Of a stretch of 49,040 nt of DNA, positions 8,381-16,693 are shown in pieces. The notes below the pieces were generated by a model, which had not been told where the DNA came from, searched no databases, and saw only the letters and a list, made by a program, of their open reading frames with translations. The stretch spans positions 1 to 49,040 of the forward strand of contig QHYU01000147.1 in the NCBI GenBank assembly GCA_003224235.1. Direction: 5' to 3'. The stretch's first letter is position 1; each line of letters opens with the position of its first letter. The translations under genes were made by a program, and so were the position numbers. This DNA is from Acidobacteriota bacterium. Lineage in GTDB: Bacteria; Acidobacteriota; Terriglobia; Acidiferrales; UBA7541.

Positions 8381-9214
8381 TTAATCGGCGCCGGCGGCCT
8401 GCGACCATTCGCGCTTGGCGGGGCGAAGTGTAAGCCAGTCGGTTCGTACTTTATCCCATCCCTGTATCAGAAAGCCGTACGACTCGAAGAACTCGCGGAT
8501 TCGGGGTCGCTCCCAGCCTACAATTTTCTCCAGGATAGGCACAAGTATGGCCAGCGAATTGGCGCTTAGCACGGTTCGTTTTGCGATCTGGGTGACATCT
8601 TTAGTCTCCGAAACCGCGATGGTGAAGCCGTCGCGCACATTCACGTGCAGCATCACGTGGATATCGGAACTGCCGTCGCCAACATAAATGATTTGGTCCG
8701 GGCCGATCTGCAAAGTTGTTTGCAGCTCATCGAGTACGGCGACCTTCCCGTAACCGGCAGTGGCCCGATCGATGGTCTCGATCTCCCCAGAAGCGGTGAA
8801 ACGAAACTGAGTTCCGTAGATATGATCGACGGGTATGATCCCTTCTAACGCCGATTGAATAACCTCGACCGGAGCAGCAGAGAGAACATAAAAATCGAAA
8901 TGATAGCCGTCGATGCCGTGGTCGAGAATCTCGTTTAGGAGTTCAATGTTCTCCTTAAGGCGAATGCGCTTTCCGACTTCGTATAGGTGTTCTCTGCGAA
9001 CCCGAGAGTGGAATTCGGGATCATGCAACAACAGGTAGGCCAGTTCAGCGCCCTGCTGGACTAGGTTGAGTCTGGCCATACCGGCCGCTTTGCGCTCAAA
9101 TTCCTCGGTCGGAATACCGAGCAATTCGCTCAAAACATAGCCCGAATCATTGAAGCTTAATGTCCGGTCAAAGTCGCTGGCGAACAGGTAGTGCTTTTGA
9201 GACTTATCGCTCAT
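8381..9214 (-). CDS. HAD-superfamily phosphatase
   Basis: The 277-residue cytoplasmic protein has all HAD motifs: DFDRTL (nucleophile Asp 14, general acid Asp 16), a Ser in the YVLSAAP strand, a later Lys in the GYGK region, and GDGSSD for Mg2+ binding. The layout, with a helical cap between motifs I and II, is like phosphoserine phosphatase-type HAD enzymes. The substrate cannot be named. A strong ribosome site (GAGGGAGG) lies 7 bp before the ATG. It is flanked by spacers and appears to be transcribed alone. Confidence 0.85.
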   Translation of the reverse strand: MSDKSQKHYLFASDFDRTLSFNDSGYVLSELLGIPTEEFERKAAGMARLNLVQQGAELAYLLLHDPEFHSRVRREHLYEVGKRIRLKENIELLNEILDHGIDGYHFDFYVLSAAPVEVIQSALEGIIPVDHIYGTQFRFTASGEIETIDRATAGYGKVAVLDELQTTLQIGPDQIIYVGDGSSDIHVMLHVNVRDGFTIAVSETKDVTQIAKRTVLSANSLAILVPILEKIVGWERPRIREFFESYGFLIQGWDKVRTDWLTLRPAKREWSQAAGAD

Positions 9215-9600
9215 GTCTGTACCTCCCTCAGGTTGCGACCACGGATCTCTTCCTCGATCGGTTAAACCACCTTTCGAACGCCGAGGTAGAAGTCACCCCG
9301 CTTGGCCAGGAACAAAATCAAATGAACTAGCAAGCGGAGCCTTGGGACGTTGGCGGGGGGTCCGTCCTCACCCACTAGTGGCACAGGTTTCCTTTATCAG
9401 CTCGGCCAGGTTCCCGAGGCGCAAGCTCGGACTCCTGCTTCGGCGTATTTATTCTAGGTGCGTTCTGCCTTGAACGCAAATTCAAAGTTTGATTGGAACG
9501 AATCCGCAGAAACTTGAATAGATTTTGTTGACGCTGTCACTGTTATTTCGAGAGCATAAACCTCACTCGCCACGGCGATTATTCTTTCCGCAACAGCCTC
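9215..9600. other. Intergenic region between HAD gene and toxin gene
   Basis: About 390 bp with no gene recognised. The stretch 9475-9560 is clearly more A/T-rich than its surroundings. The upstream signals of the HAD gene must lie at its left side. Confidence 0.3.
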
Positions 9601-10122
9601 TTAGAGGCTTTCCTCTTGAAAATTGACTGCCCTGGAGCTCAGCACAATTGGAGGACCTGGCAGCTTGTCGAGGAAAACGACAAGGTTCTTCGACCGAGGA
9701 GCGGCAGCAGACGGCACTAATAGAGCTTGGTAGCTACGCCTCCGTGCTTCGGCCGCGATCTCGCGCGTTGCATGCACTTCGCTAGCGGTAAGAGCATCTC
9801 TTTGCATCCCAGCCTTCTGAAGGACATCCGAGTCTGTCAAATCGAGAACCGTTTCGATCTTCACTTCCAGTTCGTAAATCCACCAAGCACCTGATGGGAA
9901 TTGCGCCGGATCAACCCCGCGTTGTCTCAGGCCTCTTGCCACCTCCTTGGTGGCGGTTGCCGCGTCGAGTGAGGTATAAAGCGCGCCGAATTCGCTTGCC
10001 GGATTGAAGCGGCCAGCGGCTTTCAGGCTGGCTACTGTTGCCAAGGGGTCCAAGCCTTCACGGACAACCCGGTAAACTATGGCAGACAGACGAATCTCTG
10101 GAAGGTCTGGAGGGAGGACCAA
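9601..10122 (-). CDS. RES-domain toxin (NAD+ phosphorylase/ADP-ribosyltransferase-like)
   Basis: The 173-residue protein matches the RES family: an early 'YRVV' Arg, GRFNP, 'ALYTSLDAATATKEVAR' with the conserved Tyr and Glu, and VPSAA near the end. Characterised RES toxins paired with Xre/DUF2384 antitoxins degrade NAD+ or ADP-ribosylate metabolic enzymes. The start is a TTG that directly abuts the antitoxin's TAA (TAATTG), so translation is probably coupled to the antitoxin. It lies downstream of the antitoxin, the usual order for this class. Activity is inferred from the family. Confidence 0.85.
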   Translation of the reverse strand: MVLPPDLPEIRLSAIVYRVVREGLDPLATVASLKAAGRFNPASEFGALYTSLDAATATKEVARGLRQRGVDPAQFPSGAWWIYELEVKIETVLDLTDSDVLQKAGMQRDALTASEVHATREIAAEARRRSYQALLVPSAAAPRSKNLVVFLDKLPGPPIVLSSRAVNFQEESL

Positions 10123-10749
10123 TTAGACGTAGACTCCCTCTTGAACGGCCTGGAGGTCCGCTGTGACTCGGTCGAACTCTCCTCGGATCAGCAGATCGAT
10201 CGGCTTCTCGCCGCCGAGGTTCGGGTTGGAATGGTACAAGTAGCTTCGCATGGCCTCCGTATTTGGCAGGGCTTGCTCGAGCAACGCTGCGATCTCAAGA
10301 AGTCCATCCAATTTTGGGTTTCGCCTGGGGCGCGTACCCTTAAGCCAACGATGCGCAGTTCGGGCGGAAACATTCAAGATTCGACTGAAAACCTCTTGAG
10401 ACACTCCCAGAAGCCGGACGACTTGGGAAAGACTTGGCGAGCGGCTACGACGAGTGGCCTTAAGGGTACCCAGACTGTTCAACTGTTTGAGTAGAGTCGT
10501 GGGCTGGATTTTGGAATCGAAGCATATGACCACCGGCACTCGATGTGACTGGCGCAGCACTTCGAGCACCTCTCTCCCGTCGACACGAGGCATGCTGAGA
10601 TCCATCAACACGATATCCGGCCTCTCTTCTTTCACCTTCTCAAGATCTCTTAAGGACCGAATGGCCCGCACTTGGGCGAATCGCGCAAGGACCCCTTCCG
10701 CCGGAGGGTGCGTACCTTCTCCTTTCAGGGCGACAGCACGTACTGCCAT
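10123..10749 (-). CDS. MbcA/ParS/Xre-type antitoxin with N-terminal receiver-like domain
   Basis: The C-terminal half is a DUF2384-class antitoxin: an Xre-like helix-turn-helix (about residues 105-140, SARTAHRWLKG) and the toxin-binding tail (GGEKPIDLLIRGEFDRVTAD, about 179-198). The N-terminal 95 residues resemble a response-regulator receiver: PDIVLMDLSMPRVDG with Asp 50 at the phospho-acceptor site, then VPVVICFDS. The acidic pair at the end of strand 1 and the last strand and helix are missing. The chosen ATG has GAGGAG six bases upstream; a frame extending to 10779 is less likely. At 208 residues it is longer than usual antitoxins of this family (about 150, from general knowledge). Confidence 0.85.
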   Translation of the reverse strand: MAVRAVALKGEGTHPPAEGVLARFAQVRAIRSLRDLEKVKEERPDIVLMDLSMPRVDGREVLEVLRQSHRVPVVICFDSKIQPTTLLKQLNSLGTLKATRRSRSPSLSQVVRLLGVSQEVFSRILNVSARTAHRWLKGTRPRRNPKLDGLLEIAALLEQALPNTEAMRSYLYHSNPNLGGEKPIDLLIRGEFDRVTADLQAVQEGVYV

Positions 10750-10785
10750 GCGTCTCTCCTCGCCTAGGACTTTATGCACAAGCAG

Positions 10786-10828
10786 AATATATGCAAAGCT
10801 CCGCTTATGTCAAGACAATGTCTAGACA
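10786..10828 (-). promoter_or_regulatory. Promoter with overlapping palindromic operator candidate for the toxin-antitoxin operon
   Basis: On the minus strand a near-consensus promoter is visible: TTGACA (10808-10813) and TATATT (10786-10791) spaced by 16 bp, about 37 bp before the antitoxin ATG. Just upstream of the -35 box lie overlapping inverted repeats, AGACA-A-TGTCT (10814-10824) and the perfect palindrome TGTCTAGACA (10819-10828). Antitoxins with an Xre domain commonly repress their own operon, so these palindromes are the likely binding site. Binding is inferred. Confidence 0.65.
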
Positions 10829-10863
10829 CACTTGCTGCGCGCCAACCAGGACAAAGGAGATAC

Positions 10864-10919
10864 ACTCAGGGTCTAGTGGCCGCAAGGCCGTGGGGTTTCG
10901 AGTCCTCTCACGGGCCCCA
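10864..10919 (+). other. 3' fragment of a tRNA-Leu (CAG) gene, probable attachment-site scar
   Basis: The sequence starts at the anticodon loop (CTCAGGG, anticodon CAG), then shows the 3' anticodon stem TCTAG, a class II variable arm (GGCC-GCAA-GGCC), a T-arm with TTCGAGT, the acceptor 3' strand CACGGGC and an encoded CCA. The 5' half of the tRNA is absent: the preceding bases do not pair with it. The T-arm has an extra T and imperfect pairs. Integrative elements that enter tRNA genes leave such 3' copies at their far end. An intact tRNA-Leu in the same orientation would be expected to the left of the window. Confidence 0.55.
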
Positions 10920-11127
10920 TAGATTCCAATGGGTTTCTGCATTTTGTGGTTCGTGGCGACGTCGAAGCCAAGAGACTAACCCAACTGTTTCGCCTCGGTA
11001 GCCGCGACGGCAGCAGCGTAGGTGTTGTAACTCCTGGGGAGAGATGCTTCCACCGGCGTGCTGCGATGAATCGGCTCTACGGCTGTGGTAGAGTACACGC
11101 GCGTCACGGCCAGATCCGCACCCTAAG
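10920..11127. other. Spacer upstream of amino-acid permease gene
   Basis: This stretch lies between the tRNA fragment and the first core gene. It should contain the permease promoter, but no convincing -35/-10 pair was found. Confidence 0.3.
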
Positions 11128-12549
11128 ATGTTCTCCACCGAGAACCACACTTCCCCTCGACCCAACCCTGTCCGGCCCAGGCTGGCGCGGCAATTGGGAC
11201 TGTTCCACGCCACGATGGTGGTGATGGGGGGAATCATCGGCGCAGGCATTTTCATCAATCCTTCGGTTGTTGCGCGACAGGTGCACACCCCGACGCTGAT
11301 TCTGGGAGTTTGGGTTCTCGGCGGACTGATCGCGCTTGCGGGAGCGTTCATTTACGCCGAGCTGGCGGCCCGGCTTCCGCTGGTGGGCGGCGATTACGCT
11401 TATCTCCGCGAGGCATATCATCCGGTTGTTGCTTTCCTGAACGGCTGGGCGCTGCTGCTGGTGATGCAGACCGGGGGCATGGCGGCCGTGGCGGTAACTT
11501 TCGCGCGCTATTTTGTCGAGCTCACCGGGGCACGCTGGTCCGATCACGTGGTCGCCACAGCCGCGCTTGCCCTCCTCACCGTCGTGAACTGCATGGGCGT
11601 ACGCGCCGGAGGCACAGTACAGAGTACTCTGATGGTGATAAAAATCGGAGTGATTGCCGGGCTGGTTTTCTGCGGCTGGCTGCTGGTGCGCGCGCCGGAG
11701 CCGACAGCACACCGCATGCTGGATCGCGCGGTGTCGTTTGATCTGTGGACGGCGGTTGGCGCGGCGATGGTGCCGGTGGTGTTTGCCTACGGCGGGTGGC
11801 AAACGGCAAACTTCATTGCTGGGGAGGTGCGCGAGCCGCGGAGAAATCTGCCTCGCGGTTTGCTGATCGGCGTATGCAGCGTAGTTGCGCTCTACTTGGC
11901 GGTTAATTTCGTATGCGTGCGCGCGCTGGGTGCCGCCGGGCTGGCCGGGACCTACACTCCTGCATCGGAAGTGATGCGGTTGGCCCTGGGCCGGCGCGGG
12001 GGAACGCTGATCGCCTTCGGAATTGCCGTGTCCACGCTGGGCTTTTTGAGCCAGAACATCCTCACCGCGCCACGGGTCTATTTCGCGATGGCCGAAGATG
12101 GGTTGTTTTTCCGCAGCGTCGCCTGGCTCAGCCCGCGCACCCAGGTTCCCGTAGTGGCCATCGCGCTGCAAGGTGTGCTGGCCATCGTGATGGCGCTCTC
12201 CGGCCGCTACGAGCAGATCCTGAACTATGTGATTTCTGTGGACTGGGTTTTCTTCGGTCTCGGCGCATCGTGCCTGTTCATATTTCGCCATCGCGAAGCG
12301 CGCGGCCGCCTGGTTCGGGCAGAACAGAGAACACCGGGCTCGGATTCGGGAGGAGATTCAGTGGAGTACCTTGTCCCGGGCCATCCGGTCACCACGGCGC
12401 TATTTGTGGCCGCGTGCGCGCTAATCGTGGCCAACACCCTGTATAAGTATCCGTTGAACGCGGCGATTGGTTTGGCCATTGTCTTGGCCGGCATCCCCGT
12501 CTATTTCGTGTGGCGGCGTCGCCAGCCGCCGCAAGCAAGCGCGCCATGA
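11128..12549 (+). CDS. APC-superfamily amino acid permease
   Basis: The 473-residue inner-membrane protein has about 12 hydrophobic segments. The first one carries the APC-family motif GGIIGAGIF, which forms the substrate site in transporters such as LAT/AdiC-like exchangers, and 'YAELAARLPLVGGDYAYLREA' follows, typical of the family. It probably imports or exchanges an amino acid or polyamine; the substrate cannot be told. Its stop overlaps the ATG of the aminotransferase gene (ATGA), so transport and amino-acid breakdown may be linked. It is the first gene to the right of the probable island boundary. Confidence 0.88.
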   Translation: MFSTENHTSPRPNPVRPRLARQLGLFHATMVVMGGIIGAGIFINPSVVARQVHTPTLILGVWVLGGLIALAGAFIYAELAARLPLVGGDYAYLREAYHPVVAFLNGWALLLVMQTGGMAAVAVTFARYFVELTGARWSDHVVATAALALLTVVNCMGVRAGGTVQSTLMVIKIGVIAGLVFCGWLLVRAPEPTAHRMLDRAVSFDLWTAVGAAMVPVVFAYGGWQTANFIAGEVREPRRNLPRGLLIGVCSVVALYLAVNFVCVRALGAAGLAGTYTPASEVMRLALGRRGGTLIAFGIAVSTLGFLSQNILTAPRVYFAMAEDGLFFRSVAWLSPRTQVPVVAIALQGVLAIVMALSGRYEQILNYVISVDWVFFGLGASCLFIFRHREARGRLVRAEQRTPGSDSGGDSVEYLVPGHPVTTALFVAACALIVANTLYKYPLNAAIGLAIVLAGIPVYFVWRRRQPPQASAP

Positions 12550-13637
12550 GCCGCCCGCGGCGCGAGATTCGTTCCGCTTACATGGAATGGGCCAAGAGGC
12601 GCTCGCATGCGCGGCTCAACCTCGCCACGAGCGGGCTGGCCAATTTCCCGCTGGCGAAGCTCCCGGTCTGTTTGGAAGACCTCGAGCTCAGCGGGCCGAG
12701 CCACTACGGCTACGAACCGCTGCAGCGCCGGCTGGCTGTCCGGTGCGGCGTCAAGCCCGAGTGCGTGGTCGCAGCCACAGGAACCTCGATGGCCAATCAC
12801 CTGGCCATGGCCGTCCTGCTCAACTCCGGCGACGAAATCTTGATCGAGCACCCCACTTACGAGCTTCTTCTGAATGTGGCCGAATATCTAGGCGCACAGA
12901 TCCACAGGTTTTCGCGGCGCTTTGAGGATAACTTTGCCGTCGAACCGCGCGAGATTGAACGCGCGGTAACACCACGCACGCGGCTGATCATCCTCACCAA
13001 CTTGCACAATCCCAGCGGCGTGTTGACCGAGGACAGCGTTCTGCAGCAGGTCGGCGAAATCGCGCGAAGCGCCGGCGCGCGCGTCCTGGTGGATGAAGTG
13101 TACTTGGATGCGGCCTTTACCCGCGCGCCACGCTCGGCCTTTCATCTGGGAGAACACTTCGTCGTCACCAGCAGCCTGACCAAGGTTTACGGGCTGAGCG
13201 GCCTGCGTTGCGGGTGGGTTCTGGCCGCGCCGGATCTGGCCGAGCGGATGTGGCGGCTGAACGATCTATTTGGCGTAGCCGCGGCGCATCCGGCGGAGCG
13301 GCTGAGCGTAGTTGCCCTCGACCACCTGGATGAAATCGCCGCGCACGCGCGAGCGCTGCTGGAAACCAACCGCGCGCTGCTCAAGCGGTTTCTCGACTCG
13401 CGCGACGACCTCCGCGCCGTCTGGCCTGAAGCGGGGACCATCGTGTTTCCTCGGCTGCGGCGCGGCACCGTGGACTCCTTGTGCGCGCGGCTGCAAGAGA
13501 TTTACGAGACTTGCGTTGTACCCGGCACATTCTTCGAGATGCCCGAGCACTTCCGCATCGGCATTGGGGGCGACACCGAGATGGTCGCCGAGGGTCTCGA
13601 GCGGCTGGCCGCCGCGCTCGACGCAGGCCCGTCTTAG
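12546..13637 (+). CDS. PLP-dependent aminotransferase, class I/II
   Basis: The 363-residue fold-type I enzyme shows the expected active-site elements: NLHNPSGV (Asn contacting PLP), VDEVYLD (Asp and Tyr near the cofactor ring) and SSLTKVYGLSGLRCGW with the Schiff-base Lys. The true start is the ATG overlapping the permease stop; an upstream in-frame start at 12510 would add 12 residues inside the permease gene. The likely reaction is transfer of an amino group between an amino acid and a 2-oxo acid. The amino-acid substrate is unknown, but may be the one carried by the neighbouring permease. Confidence 0.88.
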   Translation: MSRPRREIRSAYMEWAKRRSHARLNLATSGLANFPLAKLPVCLEDLELSGPSHYGYEPLQRRLAVRCGVKPECVVAATGTSMANHLAMAVLLNSGDEILIEHPTYELLLNVAEYLGAQIHRFSRRFEDNFAVEPREIERAVTPRTRLIILTNLHNPSGVLTEDSVLQQVGEIARSAGARVLVDEVYLDAAFTRAPRSAFHLGEHFVVTSSLTKVYGLSGLRCGWVLAAPDLAERMWRLNDLFGVAAAHPAERLSVVALDHLDEIAAHARALLETNRALLKRFLDSRDDLRAVWPEAGTIVFPRLRRGTVDSLCARLQEIYETCVVPGTFFEMPEHFRIGIGGDTEMVAEGLERLAAALDAGPS

Positions 13638-13729
13638 CGGAGAACGGAGCCCCCCTCCCTGCCTTTTACAAATCTTCGTTTGCTCATCGGTGTTCATCTG
13701 TGGTTACACCTCTTGCCTTTTGCGGCCGT

Positions 13730-13758
13730 TTGCTCGGCGCGGCGCAGCGACGTATAAT
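13730..13758 (+). promoter_or_regulatory. Promoter candidate for the uvrA operon
   Basis: TTGCTC (13730-13735) and a perfect TATAAT (13753-13758) are spaced by 17 bp, 52 bp before the uvrA ATG. No LexA-type palindrome was noticed next to it. Confidence 0.6.
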
Positions 13759-13810
13759 TCTAAGTTTAAGCAGGCGACGACAAACCCACTGTCGGGGCTT
13801 TCCCTTGGCC

Positions 13811-16693
13811 ATGGATAAGCGAGCCACAGCAATCCAGGAGCAGGAAACCATCCGCGTGCGCGGGGCGCGGGTCCACAACTTGAAAGACGTGGACTTTGAC
13901 ATTCCGCACAACGCCATCACCGTGGTCACCGGCGTGAGTGGCTCGGGCAAATCCAGCCTGGCGTTTGACACCATCTATGCGGAAGGCCAACGCCGCTATA
14001 TCGAGTCGCTTTCCGCCTATGCCCGGCAGTTCCTGGAGCGCATCGAGAAGCCGGATGTAGATGAGATCTCCGGAATCGCCCCGGCAATCGCCATCAAGCA
14101 GAAAAACGCCAGCCGAAACCCCCGGTCGACCGTGGCGACGGCCACTGAAATTTACGATTACCTTCGCCTGCTTTATGCGCGCGTGGGGAGAACCCTCTGC
14201 ACAAAGTGCGGCCAGGAAGTTCGCAAGGACACCATGGACGAGATCGCCAGCCGCGTGCTGGCGCTCGAGCCCGGACGCCGCTTTTACGTTCTCTACCCGC
14301 TGTCGTTTGGCGCGCCGGGCCGCAAGGGGACCGTACGCAGAGCGGTCAAGCCGGCTGGCGAAGCGATCAAGCAGGCGCTCCTGGACCTGCAAAAGCGCGG
14401 GTTCAACCGGCTCTATCAGGCCGGGCGAGTGCATGAGTTTTCCTCGCCCGAGACACTGCTGGACTTGGATTTTGCCAAGCCGGTTTACGTGCTGGTGGAC
14501 CGCCTGGCTGTTTCGGCGGAGTCACGCTCGCGCCTGGTGGACTCGATTGAGATTTGCTATCGCGAAGGAAAGGGCGAGGCCATCCTCGAGTTTGTGCCCG
14601 ATCAGCCCGGCGGCGAGGGCGGCGATCCGGAGCGCCTGGTATTCAACGAGCGCTTTGAGTGCAAGAATTGCGCCCTGGTCTATCAGGAGCCGGAGCCGCG
14701 CCTATTCTCTTTCAACAGTCCTTACGGCGCCTGCCCGCGCTGCCAGGGCTTCGGCAATACGATTGATTTCGATCTCGACCTGGTGATTCCGGACCGTGGC
14801 AAGTCGCTCGACGAGGGCGCCATCGAGCCGTGGACCAAGCCGCGCTACCGGTCGCTCGTGCAGGAGATGAAGCGCTACGCGCGAGCCAACGGAATTTCGC
14901 TCCACACTCCCTTTCGCGACCTTTCGGCGCAGCAGCGCGCCGTGATCCTCCAGGGCGATCCCGCGGCGGGCTTCGCCGGCGTAAAGGGGTTCTTCGACTG
15001 GCTCGAGCGCAAAAAGTACAAATTGCACGTGCGCGTCTTCCTGAGCCGCTATCGCGGCTACGCCACCTGCCCGGAATGTCGCGGCAGCCGCTTGCGCGAA
15101 GAAGCGCGCGCGGTGCGGATTGAGGGCAAACCGATCACTGAGGCCTGCGCGATGACCGTGGCCGAGGCGCGCGGATTTTTCGACGGGCTGCGGCTGAATG
15201 ATGAGCAGGCCCAGATCGCCGAAAAAATTCTGGAGGAAATCCAGCAACGCCTGCGCTTTCTCGATGCCGTAGGGCTGGAGTACCTGACGCTGGACCGGTT
15301 GACCTCGACGCTTTCGGGCGGCGAGGCGCAGCGCATTCAACTGGCCACTTCGCTCGGCTCGCATCTGGTGGGGGCGCTCTACGTGCTCGATGAGCCGTCC
15401 GTCGGGCTGCATCCGCGCGACACCCACCGCTTGATTGACATCCTGAAGACCCTGCGCGACCTGGGCAACACCATCCTGGTGGTGGAACACGATCCGGACA
15501 CGATTGCCGCCGCAGACCACGTGATCGACTTGGGCCCCGGCGCCGGCGAGGGCGACGCGCGGTCGCTGACCGCGCGCTACCTGAACGGCGAGTTGCGCAT
15601 CCCCGTTCCCACGTTCCGGCACAAGCCGAACGGCAAGTTTTTGCGCATCTACGGCGCCCGCGCCCACAACCTGCAAAACATCGACCTGATGATCCCGCTG
15701 GGAGTGACCGTTGCCATCACCGGGGTCTCCGGCTCCGGCAAGTCCACGCTGCTGTACGACGTTCTGCATAAAGCGTTGCAAGCCAAAAGAGTGGGGGGCA
15801 ACTACAAAGATGCCTGCGAACGCATTGAAGGAGACACGCATCTCACCGAAGTGGTGATCGTGGACCAATCGCCGATCGGCCGAACACCCCGCTCGAACCC
15901 CGCTACTTACCTGAAAGCCTTCGACGCGATCCGCGAAGTCTTTGCCTCGACCCCGGAGGCCAGAAAGCGCGGCTATCACGCAGGGGCTTTCTCGTTCAAC
16001 ATCCCCGGCGGGCGGTGTGAGGCGTGCCAGGGAGACGGCACGGTCACCGTCGAGATGCAGTTCCTGGCTGATGTGGAGCTTATCTGTGAGGAGTGCCGTG
16101 GAACGCGCTTCAAGAGCAGCGTGCTCGAAGTGCGCTATCGCGACCGGAACATCCACGAGGTGCTTCAGCTCACGGTGCGCGAGGCCCTGGCGTTTTTCTC
16201 GAGCGCGCCCCGGGTCACCGCGAAGCTGAAGATCCTCGACGAGGTCGGATTGGGCTATCTGCGGCTGGGGCAGTCGGCCACGACTCTTTCCGGGGGTGAA
16301 GCGCAACGTCTGAAACTTGCGGCGCATCTAATCCGCCCAGCCAACGCAGGCGTCCTTTACATTCTTGACGAGCCGACCACCGGGCTGCACTTCGACGACA
16401 TCCAAAAGTTACTCACTGCCTTCCGCAAGTTGCTTGAGGGTGGCGCCTCGCTGCTGATCATCGAGCATAACTTGGACGTCATCAAAACCGCCGACTGGGT
16501 AATTGACCTGGGCCCGGAAGGGGGCGAGCAGGGCGGGCGGGTGGTGGCCACCGGAACGCCGGAGCAGGTGGCGCGCAATCCGCATTCTTACACGGGCAGA
16601 TTCCTGGCGCGCGTGCTGAACAATCATTCGGGTGGGCAGGGGAATTCGCGAGGGGATTCCCATCCGAATACACGGCCAATCCCATCGCGATGA
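13811..16693 (+). CDS. uvrA: Excinuclease ABC subunit A
   Basis: UvrA is the damage-sensing ATPase of nucleotide excision repair and hands damaged DNA to UvrB. The 960-residue protein has two ABC modules: Walker A GVSGSGKS at 41-48 and again at 638-645, each with a downstream LSGGEAQR signature and a LDEP Walker B. It carries the zinc modules C284-x2-C287-x20-C308-x2-C311 and C736-x2-C739-x19-C759-x2-C762. The chosen ATG starts just before the conserved VRGARVHNLK segment; the frame is open 330 bp further upstream but that part is not protein-like. Its stop overlaps the next gene (ATGA). uvrC lies 3.7 kb downstream. Confidence 0.97.
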   Translation: MDKRATAIQEQETIRVRGARVHNLKDVDFDIPHNAITVVTGVSGSGKSSLAFDTIYAEGQRRYIESLSAYARQFLERIEKPDVDEISGIAPAIAIKQKNASRNPRSTVATATEIYDYLRLLYARVGRTLCTKCGQEVRKDTMDEIASRVLALEPGRRFYVLYPLSFGAPGRKGTVRRAVKPAGEAIKQALLDLQKRGFNRLYQAGRVHEFSSPETLLDLDFAKPVYVLVDRLAVSAESRSRLVDSIEICYREGKGEAILEFVPDQPGGEGGDPERLVFNERFECKNCALVYQEPEPRLFSFNSPYGACPRCQGFGNTIDFDLDLVIPDRGKSLDEGAIEPWTKPRYRSLVQEMKRYARANGISLHTPFRDLSAQQRAVILQGDPAAGFAGVKGFFDWLERKKYKLHVRVFLSRYRGYATCPECRGSRLREEARAVRIEGKPITEACAMTVAEARGFFDGLRLNDEQAQIAEKILEEIQQRLRFLDAVGLEYLTLDRLTSTLSGGEAQRIQLATSLGSHLVGALYVLDEPSVGLHPRDTHRLIDILKTLRDLGNTILVVEHDPDTIAAADHVIDLGPGAGEGDARSLTARYLNGELRIPVPTFRHKPNGKFLRIYGARAHNLQNIDLMIPLGVTVAITGVSGSGKSTLLYDVLHKALQAKRVGGNYKDACERIEGDTHLTEVVIVDQSPIGRTPRSNPATYLKAFDAIREVFASTPEARKRGYHAGAFSFNIPGGRCEACQGDGTVTVEMQFLADVELICEECRGTRFKSSVLEVRYRDRNIHEVLQLTVREALAFFSSAPRVTAKLKILDEVGLGYLRLGQSATTLSGGEAQRLKLAAHLIRPANAGVLYILDEPTTGLHFDDIQKLLTAFRKLLEGGASLLIIEHNLDVIKTADWVIDLGPEGGEQGGRVVATGTPEQVARNPHSYTGRFLARVLNNHSGGQGNSRGDSHPNTRPIPSR

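Noticed and set aside
10920-11020. Possible tmRNA tag-like sequence on the minus strand (Tyr/Ala-rich frame)
   Set aside because: No tRNA-like ends belong to it and the frame reads on past the alanines without a stop at the right place.
11104-12291. 395-codon open frame on the minus strand
   Set aside because: Antisense shadow of the amino-acid permease gene; the composition is not protein-like.
13481-13810. N-terminal extension of uvrA
   Set aside because: The extension overlaps the aminotransferase gene and a TATAAT promoter, and UvrA homologues start near the ATG at 13811.
14702-16327. 541-codon open frame on the minus strand
   Set aside because: It lies wholly antisense to uvrA and its residues are a GC-rich shadow (many Arg, Gly, Ala, His) without domains.
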